A DNA stretch of 64,000 nucleotides from Larix kaempferi. Taxonomy: Eukaryota > Streptophyta > Pinopsida > Pinales > Pinaceae. The notes under the pieces were generated by a model. That model had not been told where the DNA came from. It did no database searches and saw nothing but the letters and a program-made list of their open reading frames with translations. Below are positions 22,240-32,805 of the stretch, one piece after another; within the stretch, counting starts at the first letter, position 1; each line of letters begins with the position of its first letter. The DNA is taken from the NCBI GenBank assembly GCA_027924585.1, contig BSBM01000592.1, positions 5,314,001-5,378,000 of the forward strand, written 5' to 3'. The translations under genes were made by a program, and so were the position numbers.

Positions 22240-24370
22240 AAAACACAGAGAAAACAAGTTCTGACAACAAATAAAAAAAAATGATTTTGGAATTTTCAAA
22301 AAGAACACGTAAAAGCGATAAAGTCAATAAGAGAGGAACATGATCCCCTACAGGTAAATATTTATAAACAAAATAGTTTATTTCCTTATGCAATATAATG
22401 CTTATTTTTATTATATGATTATGTTATACATATGTCTACTAACATTATTTGCTATAGTGACTAAGAGGAGGAAAATCCAAACAAGAGCATGCAATAAAAC
22501 ACCTTTGTTGCCTTTGGATGACTCTATTAGTCCCAACAATGAAATAAATGACTCTATTAGTCCCAACAATGAAAGAAATGTCGTCGAAGAGACATTTCCT
22601 TCTATTTAAGAAGAGGTGCAACATGAAGAACACAATATGCTCATTAATTCCTAAATTTTAACATTCTAGTGATAACTATAAATTTTACTATTTATCAATC
22701 CATATCACCTTTGTATGCCCTTCTTTTACAGAAGATGTTCACAAACAATCATGACATCAAGATATTAGTGTATAAGGGGTTGTTCCCTCTGCACAAGCAT
22801 CAACTGAGACAGTTAAGAAGAAGTGTAGATGACCAACTAGATGTGCATATATTAATAACTTCGAGGAAAAACTTGAAATTCATATTAATGAAAAGGAACC
22901 AACCAATTGGTCCAAACTCAATGAAGCTAGCTTAATTACTAGGTGTACTCTCTAGGGAAATGATTCCAATCACTTTTTTTGATTGGCAGAACGTTTCAAA
23001 TCAGCTAAAGGAGGAATTGTGGAACATCATCAATGTGAGTGTTAAACATTTGAATACTTGTTCTCTACATTTGTATGTTTGTATGTTTTCAATGTTTATT
23101 TTGAAACAATGGACAATGAAATCAACTAATTCACTTCTTATATGTTGCAGTCCAAATTCATAATGCCTCCCATACTTAAATATTACCATTTTCAATTTAT
23201 AGGCCATAAGGAAAATAGTCATAAGCACTGCGTGACCAACAAATATTGTGATCCTTATGAATCCAATGTGGAAAGATTAAAAAATATTCTTATGAATCCA
23301 ATGCGGAAAGATTAAAAAATATTCCTCCAATTAGGATAAGTGAGATAGTTTGGAGAGTTTGTCTTGTGACGAAGCACCACTGAATTCCATTTAATAAAAA
23401 GTTCACATATTTATATAATCAAGTTACTTTTGATGTCTCGTGGCTTGTAATGTTGGCCTATATTTTTTATTTTTCAATTGATTTGTAGGATACAAGGATA
23501 AAAAATAAGAAAAATAGAGAAAATGAGGGGGACTTGCACACTTGTGGACGTTGACGTTATCAAAGGGTTGAAGATGATATGGTAAGTATTTGTGATGCAT
23601 TATATATTCTTTATATTAGCATAGCTAGGATTCATTGTAATCTCACAACTTAACCATACTATTTTACTTGTTGTAACTAGAAAAACTATAGAGCCTTTGA
23701 TGATACAATTACAACCATTACTAGGGAAGACCTATGGAAGAAGTGCCATCAAAAGAAGGATGGAACTCCAATCACATGAACTATGGGAGAAACAATAGCA
23801 AGTTCTTAACCTTCCATCCTAGATACTGATTAGAATTCCATCTTACGTGTTGGAAATGTTTTCCAACATGATTATCTTTAATTGCATGAAAATGAAGGAA
23901 ATAACACAAATTTTTTTAACTCCAATGCAACATCCAATATCCATGGTAAGTTTTGTAAATTATTGTAAGTTAGTTCAATTTTATTTTATTCTTTCAATAT
24001 ATTACAAATCATTCTCTATTGCATGCAGAGTCATGCATCGAATTTTGCTCAACATGTTGTGCTAAAAACCCCAATGGCTCCAACTAGACTTCAAATGGAC
24101 AAAATGAAATCCCCAACCTTAGTAAGTTTTGTAAATATTTATTCCTGGATCATCGACATTTAACTTTTTATTTCAATGCATCTTACTTTGTCTCATTTAT
24201 TGGCATGATCAAAAGAATAGTATTGAGTTGACACCATCTTCCCAATTAGGGTTGGAAGGAAAGAAGTGTTATCTCATTGCCCTAAACTCTTGGGTGAATG
24301 TTGCAAGGGTGGAAATACATAAGATTGGCCCAAATGAAATGATCCACTATGTATGTCTTGGGGAATACTA
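22240..24370 (+). pseudogene. CACTA-associated multi-exon gene remnant (Ptta/En-Spm-like)
   Basis: Plus-strand exons, same direction as the CACTA left end, resemble the plant Ptta/En-Spm (Transposase_24) protein. One exon has GPNSMKLA then MIPITFFDWQNVSNQLKEELW (22,895-23,022). Another has PPILKYYHFQFIGHKEN (from ~23,150). Next is IKNKKNREN, then REDLWKKCHQKKDGTPIT (~23,725-23,780). The last, ~24,230-24,390, is KKCYLIALNSWVNVARVEIHKIG. GT..AG introns are visible, e.g. donor gtgagtg ~23,034 with acceptor ttgcag ~23,149, and gtaagtat ~23,582 with aactag ~23,680. Several exons contain stops. The typical gene is a second CACTA protein, not the catalytic transposase, which I did not find. Confidence 0.6.
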
Positions 24371-25232
24371 TTATATGTAAATCCATGGATATTTTAGAAC
24401 CTACATTGGGAACTCTACATCTCCCTCGTCCCAATAGCACATTACATACTCTAGAAGATGCTTACGGAGCTTCGTTCCTTGGCATAAGGATACCATTGAG
24501 CTATATGATCAGTGATTCTAGTTAGTTGTTGTCGAGTTGATAGAAGTACTATACACTCTTTTTGTACCTGCTGATATATTAATAAATATATGACCGTTCC
24601 TTTTATGTACATTGGTATTCGTGAAACTCCTAAAGTATTGTCTATTTGAAGATACTGGTACTTGCTTGAACACATTGAGCTTCTTCCGTATTTGCAAGTG
24701 TAGCATTGTCATAATAATCAGTTAATCCTTAGTTTTTTCAGTCCCCAAAACTCAAATTTTTAAGGCATACAAGATTGGTAATGAATTCAGTGTATTATAA
24801 TAAGTCTTTAATTAACTATGTATGTAAAAAAAGAAAGTTGGCCATCTTTTTTAAAATAAAGATGTGTTGCAGGTGCATGGGAATAAATCATATAGAGTAT
24901 GACTTTTAAAAAAGAATCAATACAATGTCTAAAGCTCTATTATATAACCATACATAGCCTGATAGAGATAAGAATTAATAGTCATGCCAAGCTTTACATA
25001 GGAAATACAAATAGGGTAGCAAATGTATGTGGTGCAAAGGATGGGTGGACATGCCAATGATAATGAACCAATGGCATACAAGAAGGTTGAGTATAACCTT
25101 GTTTTTTAAACATACTCATTTTTTTGTTAAGTAAGAGAACATTATATTATATCACAAATAAAGAAGATACGTAGTTGTGGCAAAGGCCAGTGGTCTTCCC
25201 TAAGAAGGCATGATAAAAAAATGCCATAATAA
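24371..25232. other. AT-rich spacer left of the Ty3 element
   Basis: No supported gene. I searched by eye for a CACTA right terminus here and found none. Confidence 0.4.
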
Positions 25233-25237
25233 CTAAA
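25233..25237. repeat. Target-site duplication ctaaa, left
   Basis: ctaaa directly before the TG of the left LTR; identical to 34,406-34,410. Confidence 0.9.
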
Positions 25238-26837
25238 TGTCATGTCCCCTCCCATCACACTAGCATGATAGAGAGGACATGGTGCTAAACCGGGCAATTA
25301 GCCCCATGAACTTCTATCTAAGCATTCACATAAAAGACATATGGAAGTGTACAATTATAAGAATACACAGCGGAATTTATTTCAATTACACATCCATCAT
25401 TCATTCAAGGTATTCATCAAATAACAATTGCAAGATTAACACAGGAGAATACTTATCTTGACAAAGTAGTCCCAAGAAACTGGCTATGCAACTGCAACAT
25501 TCCACCCAACCATAGGCCAGTTGTGCTTATCAACCTCTTGATGCAACTGCCACCCCCGAGCTGGGCATGATCTCTACAAGGAACCAGGGAACAACAGACT
25601 CACACATAGCCAAGCATACACCAAGATGAGCCAAGCCAATCTGCAATTGGGTTTATCAGGCTGCTAGGACATGGAAGGGAAGAATTGCTAAGCTAGTATG
25701 CTCAACCATAGAGCTATGGATACCCCTCCCAGATCTTTTCAGCTTGGCACTCACAATGCCTACACACCCAACACAAGGAAGTATTCTCTTCACTGCCACA
25801 CAGTCCCTCAAGCCATACCTTCCTTTCTAGTGCTCTCGGGGTGTGCATAGAAAAGTAGCCAAAGCCCTCTTGATCTTCTTGAGAGGTTACTCCCTCTACT
25901 AGGTTTATCAAGCCAATTCTGTCCACTACCAGTCCAAGGTTCTTGCTCACAGGTTCAAAACAAACAAGGATGCACATAATAGCAAAACTACACTTGCTGA
26001 GCATGAGAAAAACGTTTCAACAGTGGAATGCATGAGGTGGGGTTTCCTGAGCTTTAGAAAAACGTGGGAAGATCCAAAACGTATTGGCAACCGGGAAAAT
26101 TCGACTAGGAGAGCAAACCCATTCCAGAAAAATGCCCCCAGGGCAAAAACGACCTCTCCCTCAGTCCCAAATCGTGTCCCTCCTTCCCCAGCTGCTGCAC
26201 ACTATCAAAAACGAGTTCCTGGGCATGGAAAACGTAGGGTTATGGTGAAAAACGTGAGGATAAACTCCAGTGAGCTCAGTCTGCGTGAGAGATGAAAGAC
26301 TCCTTGTTCAGAATGGCTTTGGGCACCATTTCGTGGGTGTTTTCTTGCCCAAGGAGACAAAAAACGATTTCCCAAGTTGATGGCTTGCCCATACACGAAA
26401 ATGGCTGCCATTCTTCTTCATTCCCAAGGCATTAACTGCCTCAACCAACTCTTGGGAGAATTAAATGATTGGGTCCATAACCCAAAACGGATAGTTGAGG
26501 GTTTATGGGTTTTCTCATTGACACATGGATTAACACCATTGGCTCAAGGTTTGAATAATTTCCCTCCCTATTCCTTGTAGAATCATGCCCCCATCTCTTT
26601 GTTGCATCGCATAGCTAGTTGTGGGTATTTTTCATTAAAATTCGTATGTACATGATGTCTTATTTACATCGTGCCCATCTAGCACAAGAACCATAGGCAT
26701 CTATTTCTTTAATTGCCGATACATAAAACGCTAAATCAATGGTGGGGCCTTGGCCTTGAGCTCCTCACCATGATTAAGTAACAATATTTACATCATTTAC
26801 GATTTAATGCGAAGGGGGTCAAAATGGGGACGTGACA
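25238..26837 (-). repeat. Ty3 element 3' LTR
   Basis: 1,600 bp, TG...CA. Same length as 32,806-34,405, with only substitutions noted between them. The first bases differ (tgtcatgt here against tgtcacat), an early sign of decay at the terminus. Confidence 0.95.
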
Positions 26838-26850
26838 TACCCCTCCCCTT
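26838..26850 (-). promoter_or_regulatory. Polypurine tract
   Basis: Minus strand AAGGGGAGGGGTA directly abuts the 3' LTR; the plus-strand primer site for reverse transcription. Confidence 0.85.
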
Positions 26851-26865
26851 ACATTAGCACTGCCC

Positions 26866-28302
26866 TCAGTGCTCATCAAAATTGAACAAAAAGGGATATG
26901 CCACCCTCATGGCATCCTCCAGCTCCCATGTAGCCTCATCGGGACCGTAGTGCTTCCATTGCACCTTTACCTGTCTGATGGCTCGGTTCCGGAGCAATGT
27001 TACTTTCTTGTCTAGGATGCGCAATGGATCGGTTTGGAATTCTCCCTTGGGTTCCACCTGGATCAAATCCCAATTAATCACATGGTTAGGATCATGTACA
27101 TATTTCTTAAGCAAAGAGACATGAAAAACATTATGAGCTTTAGTACTAGCAGGCAAGGCAAGTCTATATGCAACTGGCCGTATTCTTTCAAGCACTTCAA
27201 ATGGTCCGCAATATCTAGGTGATAGCTTGGCACAACTCCCAAGCTTCAAGGAACTCTTCCTTGATCTCACTCTAAGATACACATGATCCCCAACATTGAA
27301 TTCCCTATGCATTCTATGTTTATCTGCATAGCTTTTGTGTCTATCCTGGGCTGCTTTTAAATTTTGCCGGATCCTTGCAACCTCTTGTTTCATTTCCTTA
27401 AGCAATTCTTGCCCAAGTACAATTCGGTTCACTGGATTGTCCCAAGTTACTGGTGTCCTACATCTTCTGCCGTACAAAGCCTCATATGGACTCATTCCCA
27501 ATGATTCTTGCTGCCCATTGTTATATGCAAATTCTACCAGGTGTAGATAATCCTCCCACTTGGATGGCTTGTCCATTACATACATGAGAAGCATGTCTTC
27601 AAGCACCTGATTTACTCTTTCTGTTTGCCCATCTGTTTGAGGATGGTACGCGGTGCTAAAGTTCAACTGTGAACCCAAATCTGCAAAGAGACCTTTCCAA
27701 AAATTGGAAGTGAACTTGGTATCCCTGTCAGAAATTATTGCCTTAGGCAACCCATCTAATCTGAAAATTTCCTTCATGAAAATATTTGCAATGGAATCGG
27801 TTTTATGTGTGGACTTAACCGGTATGAAATGTGCTGCCTTTGTTAACTTGTCCACCACAACCATGATGGAATCATGTTGTCTCACAGTCATTGGCAATCC
27901 TGTAATAAAATCCATGGATATTATTTCCCATTTCCATTCTGGGATTGGCACTGGGTGCAATAAACCTGCGGGGTGTTGGTGTTCAACCTTCTCCCACTGA
28001 CATTTCATGCACTTAGAAATGTATTCAACAACATCCTTCTTCATGCTTGGCCAGAAATAATATTTTCTTGCTGTAGCAATTGTTTTCTGATATCCTGGGT
28101 GACCAGAGTATGGAGCTTTATGGATTTCATCCATAACAATCCTCCTCAAATCTGCCACATTGGGAATATAGGCTCTATTGTTATAGGTAAGAACTCCGTC
28201 TTCCTCCAAATGATAACCTTCATACTTATTGCCAAGGTCTTGCTGCTGCAATTTGCCCTTTATCAGCTCATACACTTCATCCTCAACCATATGGTTAACA
28301 AT
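26866..28302 (-). pseudogene. Ty3 integrase with chromodomain-like tail
   Basis: The HHCC zinc domain is H-x4-H (HKAPYSGH) and C-x2-C (CMKCQ) at ~residues 55-95 of this open segment. The catalytic core is MDFITGLPM (D), ISDRDTKF (D) and DGQTERVNQVLEDML (E), so DDE is complete. A GPF module (LSPRYCGPFEVLERI) and a chromodomain-like end (VKVQWKHYGPDEATWELEDAM) follow, which in chromoviruses steers insertion to marked chromatin. It is in frame with the upstream RNase H but cut off by a TAG at 28,303-28,305. It ends at the natural stop 26,866, 29 bp before the 3' LTR. Confidence 0.93.
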
Positions 28303-28680
28303 CTACTGCCGCAAATCTGGTTGGCAAGTACTAAGTGCTGCCACATACATTTCATGTACCTTTCTGCTGAGTGCATCAGCCACCTTGTTTTCTTTCCCTT
28401 TTATGTGTTTGATTTCAAAATCAAATTCACACAAAAATTCCAACCATCTAGCTTGCCTAGCATTTAAAGTTGGTTGATCAAACAAGTATTTCAGACCACA
28501 ATGGTCTGTCCTTAACTCAAATTTTCTTCCCATTAAGTAATGCCTCCACATCTTCAAGGCATGTACTATGGCTGCAAGTTCTATATCATGAGTAGCATAG
28601 TTCTTCTCATGCTCCTTCAACTTTCTTGACTCATAGCATATTACGTGGTTGTCTTGCATAAGAACTCCTCCAAGTCCTTA
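28303..28680 (-). pseudogene. Ty3 RNase H domain
   Basis: In the same frame as RT and integrase, bounded by stop codons at 28,678 (TAA, where RT passes into RNase H) and 28,303 (TAG). Motifs: [32 protein letters not shown] (catalytic E), [12 protein letters not shown] (D), and [13 protein letters not shown] (late D), the usual Ty3 order. The first catalytic Asp lies in CTDAC just upstream of the TAA. Both stops are one C-to-T step from Gln codons. Confidence 0.92.
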
Positions 28681-30468
28681 ATTGCATGCATCAGTACACA
28701 CCACAAAGTCTTTTTCTGGGTCTGCAATTTTCAAAATTGGTGCACTTGTAATAAGATTCTTCAACCGTTGAAAACTTTCCTCACATCTTGGTGACCATTC
28801 AAACTTTATCCCCTTCTTTTGCAAAGAAGTGATTGGGTTTGCAACCTTGGAGAATCCTTCGATAAACCTCCTGTAGTAACCAGCAAGGCCCATAAAAGAT
28901 CTCACATCAGTCACATTCCTTGGGGTTGGCCAATTCATAATGGTTTCAATCTTCTCAGGGTCTACAGATATCCCTTCGTCGGAGATGATGTGACCCAAAT
29001 AATGAATTCTATCTTTATAAAAGTCACATTTGCTCAACTTGGCATATAGCTTATGCTCCCTTAGTAATTGCATTGTCATTCTCAAATGTTCTTCATGCTC
29101 TTCTTCATTCTTAGAATAGATGAGAATGTCGTCTAGGAATACAAGAACAAACTTATCCAAATACTTGCTAAAAACATTATTCATGAGACACATGAATGTA
29201 GCTGGTGCATTTGTGAGACCGAATGGTACCACTACAAACTCATAGTGTCCATACCTCATTCTAAAGGCGGTCTTATGAATATCTTCTTCTTTGATTCTTA
29301 CCTGATGGTAACCAGACCTCAAGTCAATCTTTGAAAATACCTTTGCTCCTCTCATTTGGTCAAAAAGGTCATCAATTCGGGGCAATGGGTATTTGTTCTT
29401 CACAGTGACTTTGTTCAATTGCCTGTAGTCAATACATAACCTGAGTGTTCCATCTTTCTTTTTCACAAATAGAATAGGTGCTCCCCACGGGGACACACTT
29501 GGCCTAATATATTTCTTTTCCAGCAACTCTTGTAATTGCATTTTCAACTCTAGCAATTTCGGTGTACTCATCCTGTAGGGTGTCTTAGACACTGGTGCCG
29601 CTCCTGGCACAAGTTCAATTGTAAAGTCAATGTCTCTCTTTGGAGGGAGCCTCGGAATCTCATCAGGAAAAACATCTCTGAATTCTTGCAATATATGATA
29701 GTCCTCCAATTTATGAGTTTCATTCCCTGCTACCTCTAAAATGTGGGCTGCATACAATTGACATCCCTTCCTACAGAAATTCTTCAACTGCATGGCTGAA
29801 ACTTGTCTAACAGAAGTCACCTTGGGAATGCCTTTTACAACCCTCGGGTTTCCTTCTTCGTCCATGCATTCAAATGTCTTATTGTAGCAGTCAAGTTTAA
29901 CCCTGTGTGCTTCTAACCAATCCATTCCAATGAGAATATCATAGGAACCAAGTGGCAAAATATTCAGATCTGCATAAGTGAATAGCCCATCCATCTCTAA
30001 TGGACATTTCTCTACTATTTCACTAACTTTTCTCTTGGTTCCAGTGGCTAGTTGAACTAACCATGATTTACTATGCTTTAATTTCTTGAAAGCACAAATC
30101 TCAACAATTCTAGGAGTGACATAACTGTGAGTAGATCCAGGATCAATCAAAATAGAAATAGATTGCTTAGCAATCTTACCTTCAAATTCAACCACAGTTG
30201 ACTGATGATCTTCCTGGCGGTCTTCTAGTGCTGCATAGATTCTAGGGATTGTCCTCGCCACTTGACCCATAGTTTCAGCTCCTTGGATGTTGTGAACTTG
30301 ATTTGCATTCCCATTCCGATGTGGACAGTTCCTAAGCATGTGGTCTCCTCCACAACCCCAACATTGAAGTGGTTCTCTTGGCTCCTTTGGATCTCTTGGC
30401 TTTTCTCCCATCATCCTAGTTGGCTTAGTCACAACCTGTGATGGCTGCCTTTGCTGATTCCGGAATTA
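28681..30468 (-). pseudogene. Ty3 pol: CCHC, protease, reverse transcriptase
   Basis: 584 codons open after a TAA at 30,466-30,468, in the same frame as gag. A gag-type knuckle [13 protein letters not shown] lies at residues ~24-36. The protease is [12 protein letters not shown] (active Asp, ~residue 95) and IGMDWLEAH. The RT has [73 protein letters not shown] and the [11 protein letters not shown] catalytic box (~430). It then has [10 protein letters not shown] and the connection segment up to VCTDACN. The RT motifs are complete. The apparent Met start at 30,432 is internal. Confidence 0.94.
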
Positions 30469-31569
30469 AGGAGGCTTGAACCCCTTCTTCCTTTGATCAA
30501 ACTTTTCGTTTTTCCTATCCTTCCATGCCTTATGGAATTCCGGTTTGCTTCTGTTATGATCAAAGCAATACTTGGCCTTTCTTATGGCCTCCTCTAGAGT
30601 TCGAGGTTCATCAAACTCAATTCTATCTTTATATGACTGGGGCAGTCCGCTTAGGAAACGCTGAATTTTCACCTTTTCCTCTCGAATGTACCTGACATAC
30701 CTCAGCAGCTCCAAGAACTTGTTTGCATATTCTTCCATGGTCGATTGTTCCAATCTCAGCTCATGGAACTCTTTGATCTTATCATCATAGTACCTATCAG
30801 AGAGGTACTTTTGCTTGAAGTATTTCTTGAACTGCTTCCACACGATCTTCCTTTCGTTGATCTTCTTCACTTGCCTGGTGTGTTCCCACCATATAGATGC
30901 TCTTCCATTCAAGTTGAAGATGGCTACCCTTGCCTTCATATTTCTCGAGTAGTCTTGGACTTGGAAATACTTTCTCATCCCAAGAAGCCAAGCTTCAGCT
31001 TCTTGACTAGACTTTACTTCTCCATCAAATGTAGGAGGTTTTGCCTTCTTAAATTCCCCATGTGAATTGTTCTTATAGTGCTTCTTCCTCTTGCTCCTGT
31101 GGGATGAAGAACTTGAACCCTCAATGGATTCTTCCGAGTCAGATGATTCATTAGAAGATATTTCTGGAGTATATGTTCTGTCTGTAGAAACTCTTCTTGG
31201 GCTACTGGCCCTCTTGCGGGAATTCCTCCTAGAAATACTCCCACCCCTTTCTAGATTTGATGTCTAATGCCCAGAGTTTATTTGCCTTTGGATGTCTGTC
31301 AAACTCTGTAGCATGGCTGCATTTAGCTGATTTTGTTCTTCCTAAGCTTTAATCATCCTTTCATTATCTTCTCTGCAACTTTGCAATTCCTCCCTTAGGC
31401 TTCTCATGGTGGCCGCAATACCTGGAGGGGTCTCTTGATTTCTTCTCCCATTAGATTTTGTTTCAGCATTTTCAACATGTATGTTTTCCCCCATGGCATC
31501 TGTCTCAGGTTCATAGGGATCCTGTGCATCATTCATGATGTTCATTTTCTTGGCCCAGCCAAGATCCAA
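30469..31569 (-). pseudogene. Ty3 gag
   Basis: Likely start ATG at 31,569 (MDLGWAKKMNIMND). Stops at 31,342 and 31,264 split off the first ~75-100 codons; the same frame continues to 30,466. The RS/RK-rich stretch from ~31,235 to 31,070 is followed by the retrotransposon gag core: AWLLGMRKYFQVQDYSRN, FNLNGRASIWWEHTRQ, WKQFKKYFKQKYLSDRYYDDKIKEFHELRLEQ and YANKFLELLRYV. The core is the capsid-like part of the virus-like particle. Loss at the stop 30,466 would separate gag from pol unless read through, but this looks like decay (CAA to TAA), not regulation. Confidence 0.9.
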
Positions 31570-31776
31570 AACTTTCCAACTGTATTATCTAGAGTGCTAC
31601 CCTGTTGTAACTGTGACTCTCTGAAATGTGTTCATCAGCACAATTGTTAGCTGCATTATATTCTCAGAATTCACAAATTACTTCATGCACGTGGGAAAAT
31701 ATTACGTTGACAATTTGTGAAATCATAGAATTCTCTTCCAACCAATGACATACGAGGAGAAAAACAAAAAGGGGGT

Positions 31777-31831
31777 CAAGGGGGCTTGCCCCCTTGCACC
31801 ACTGCAGGGCGAGTCGAGGGCAGCGCCCTCG
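31777..31831 (-). other. Two GC-rich hairpins in Ty3 leader
   Basis: aagggggcttgcccccttg is an almost perfect inverted repeat with a 2-nt loop, and cgagggcagcgccctcg a 7-bp stem with a 3-nt loop, followed on the plus strand by a T10 run. On the element's RNA (minus) they lie ~200 nt upstream of gag, where packaging and dimerisation signals of LTR elements usually sit. Function is inferred. Confidence 0.5.
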
Positions 31832-31854
31832 TTTTTTTTTTATAGAAATCACGC

Positions 31855-32560
31855 GGCAACGGGCGGTTCGCTGAATCTTGCCGCAACGGGCGGTTCACTG
31901 AACGCTCCCGCAATTGCGGGGCGGTTGGCTGAAGCCTTCCGCAATTGCGGGGCGGTTGGCTGAAGCCTTCCGCAATTGCGGGGCGGTTGGCTGAAGCCTT
32001 CCGCAATTGCGAAGCCATTTGGCGAAGGCTCCCGCAGTTGCGGAGCCATTCGGCGAATGCCCCCGCGGTTTCGGGGCGGTTCGCGGCTTGCCTCCGTTGT
32101 GGGGCGGTTCATCAAACGCTTTCAAAATTTCGGGGAGGTTCGTGGAAGCCTTCCGCAATTGCGGAACGACTCGGCGAAGTCTTCCGCAATTGCGGAATGA
32201 TTCGCCGAAATCTTCCGCAGTTGCGGAACGATTCGGCGAAGTCTTCCGCAGTTGCAGAACGATTCGGCGAAGTCTTCCGCAGTTGCAGAATGATTCGGTG
32301 AAGTCTTCCGCAGTTGCAGAACGATTCGGCGAAGTCTTCCGTAGTTGCGGAACGATTCGGCGAAATCTTCCGCAGTTGCGGAACGATTCACCGAAGTCTT
32401 CCACAGTTGCAGAATGATTCGCGGAATCCTTCCGCAATTTCGGAAGAGAATTCCTTCCGCAAATTTCAGAATGATTTCTCGAACTCTTCCGCGTTGCGGA
32501 ATGATTCGCGGAATCTCTCCGCAGTTTCGGGACAACTTCCCGAATTCTTCCGAAACAGAC
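31855..32560 (-). repeat. 31-bp tandem array with palindromic CCGCAATTGCGG
   Basis: About 22-23 head-to-tail units. The best ones read ccgcaattgcgg followed by ggcggttggctgaagcctt (31 bp). A 12-bp perfect palindrome is the core; later units change it to ccgcagttgc(g/a)g with cgattcggcgaagtctt. Two subfamilies are spatially separated (left ggcggtt type, right cgattcg type), which indicates local amplification. There are no spacers, so it is not a CRISPR-like array. Confidence 0.92.
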
Positions 32561-32790
32561 TTAAACAAAAATTTCAAAAACACTTAATTTTTTTTTTTTT
32601 TTTGAAATCTTCCCTACTTTTAGTGATGACTGCTGCTCATCAGGAGGTGACTTTACCCCTACAAACTATCCAACTTAGCCATTTTTTTAGGCCCTATTTT
32701 TCTATCTGTTATCTGTGGCGATTAGGAAGGGATCTTCCCTTGTAATTGCTATCAGATTTGGCCCATAGAGGCCCAATGCTGCAACCAGCA

Positions 32791-32802
32791 TCTCTGATAC
32801 CA
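32791..32802 (-). promoter_or_regulatory. Ty3 primer binding site (tRNA-iMet)
   Basis: Plus strand tctctgatacca equals the 3' end of plant initiator-Met tRNA; the minus-strand element therefore carries TGGTATCAGAGA, 3 nt from the LTR. Confidence 0.88.
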
Positions 32803-32805
32803 TTC

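Larger units (their letters stand above)
31570..32790 (-). other. Ty3 element 5' leader
   Basis: About 1.2 kb between PBS and gag with no conserved protein. It contains a 31-bp tandem array (31,855-32,560), two strong GC hairpins (31,777-31,794 and 31,815-31,831) and T runs. Long open frames on both strands across the array are a by-product of the 31-bp period and absence of TA-rich codons. Confidence 0.85.

Noticed and set aside
30466-30468. Programmed stop readthrough between Ty3 gag and pol
   Set aside because: Four similar stops elsewhere in the same frame argue for decay; the CCHC knuckle lies after this stop, so a functional gag would be incomplete.
31815-31842. Bacterial-type terminator (GC stem then T run)
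   Set aside because: The context is a plant retrotransposon leader transcribed from the other strand.
31895-32437. Long open frames on both strands across the 31-bp array
   Set aside because: They result from a stop-free repeat unit read in rotating frames (31 is not a multiple of 3); no non-repeat protein motif is present.
31855-32560. CRISPR-like regular repeats
   Set aside because: Units are contiguous without unique spacers, lie inside a plant Ty3 element, and no cas gene is present.
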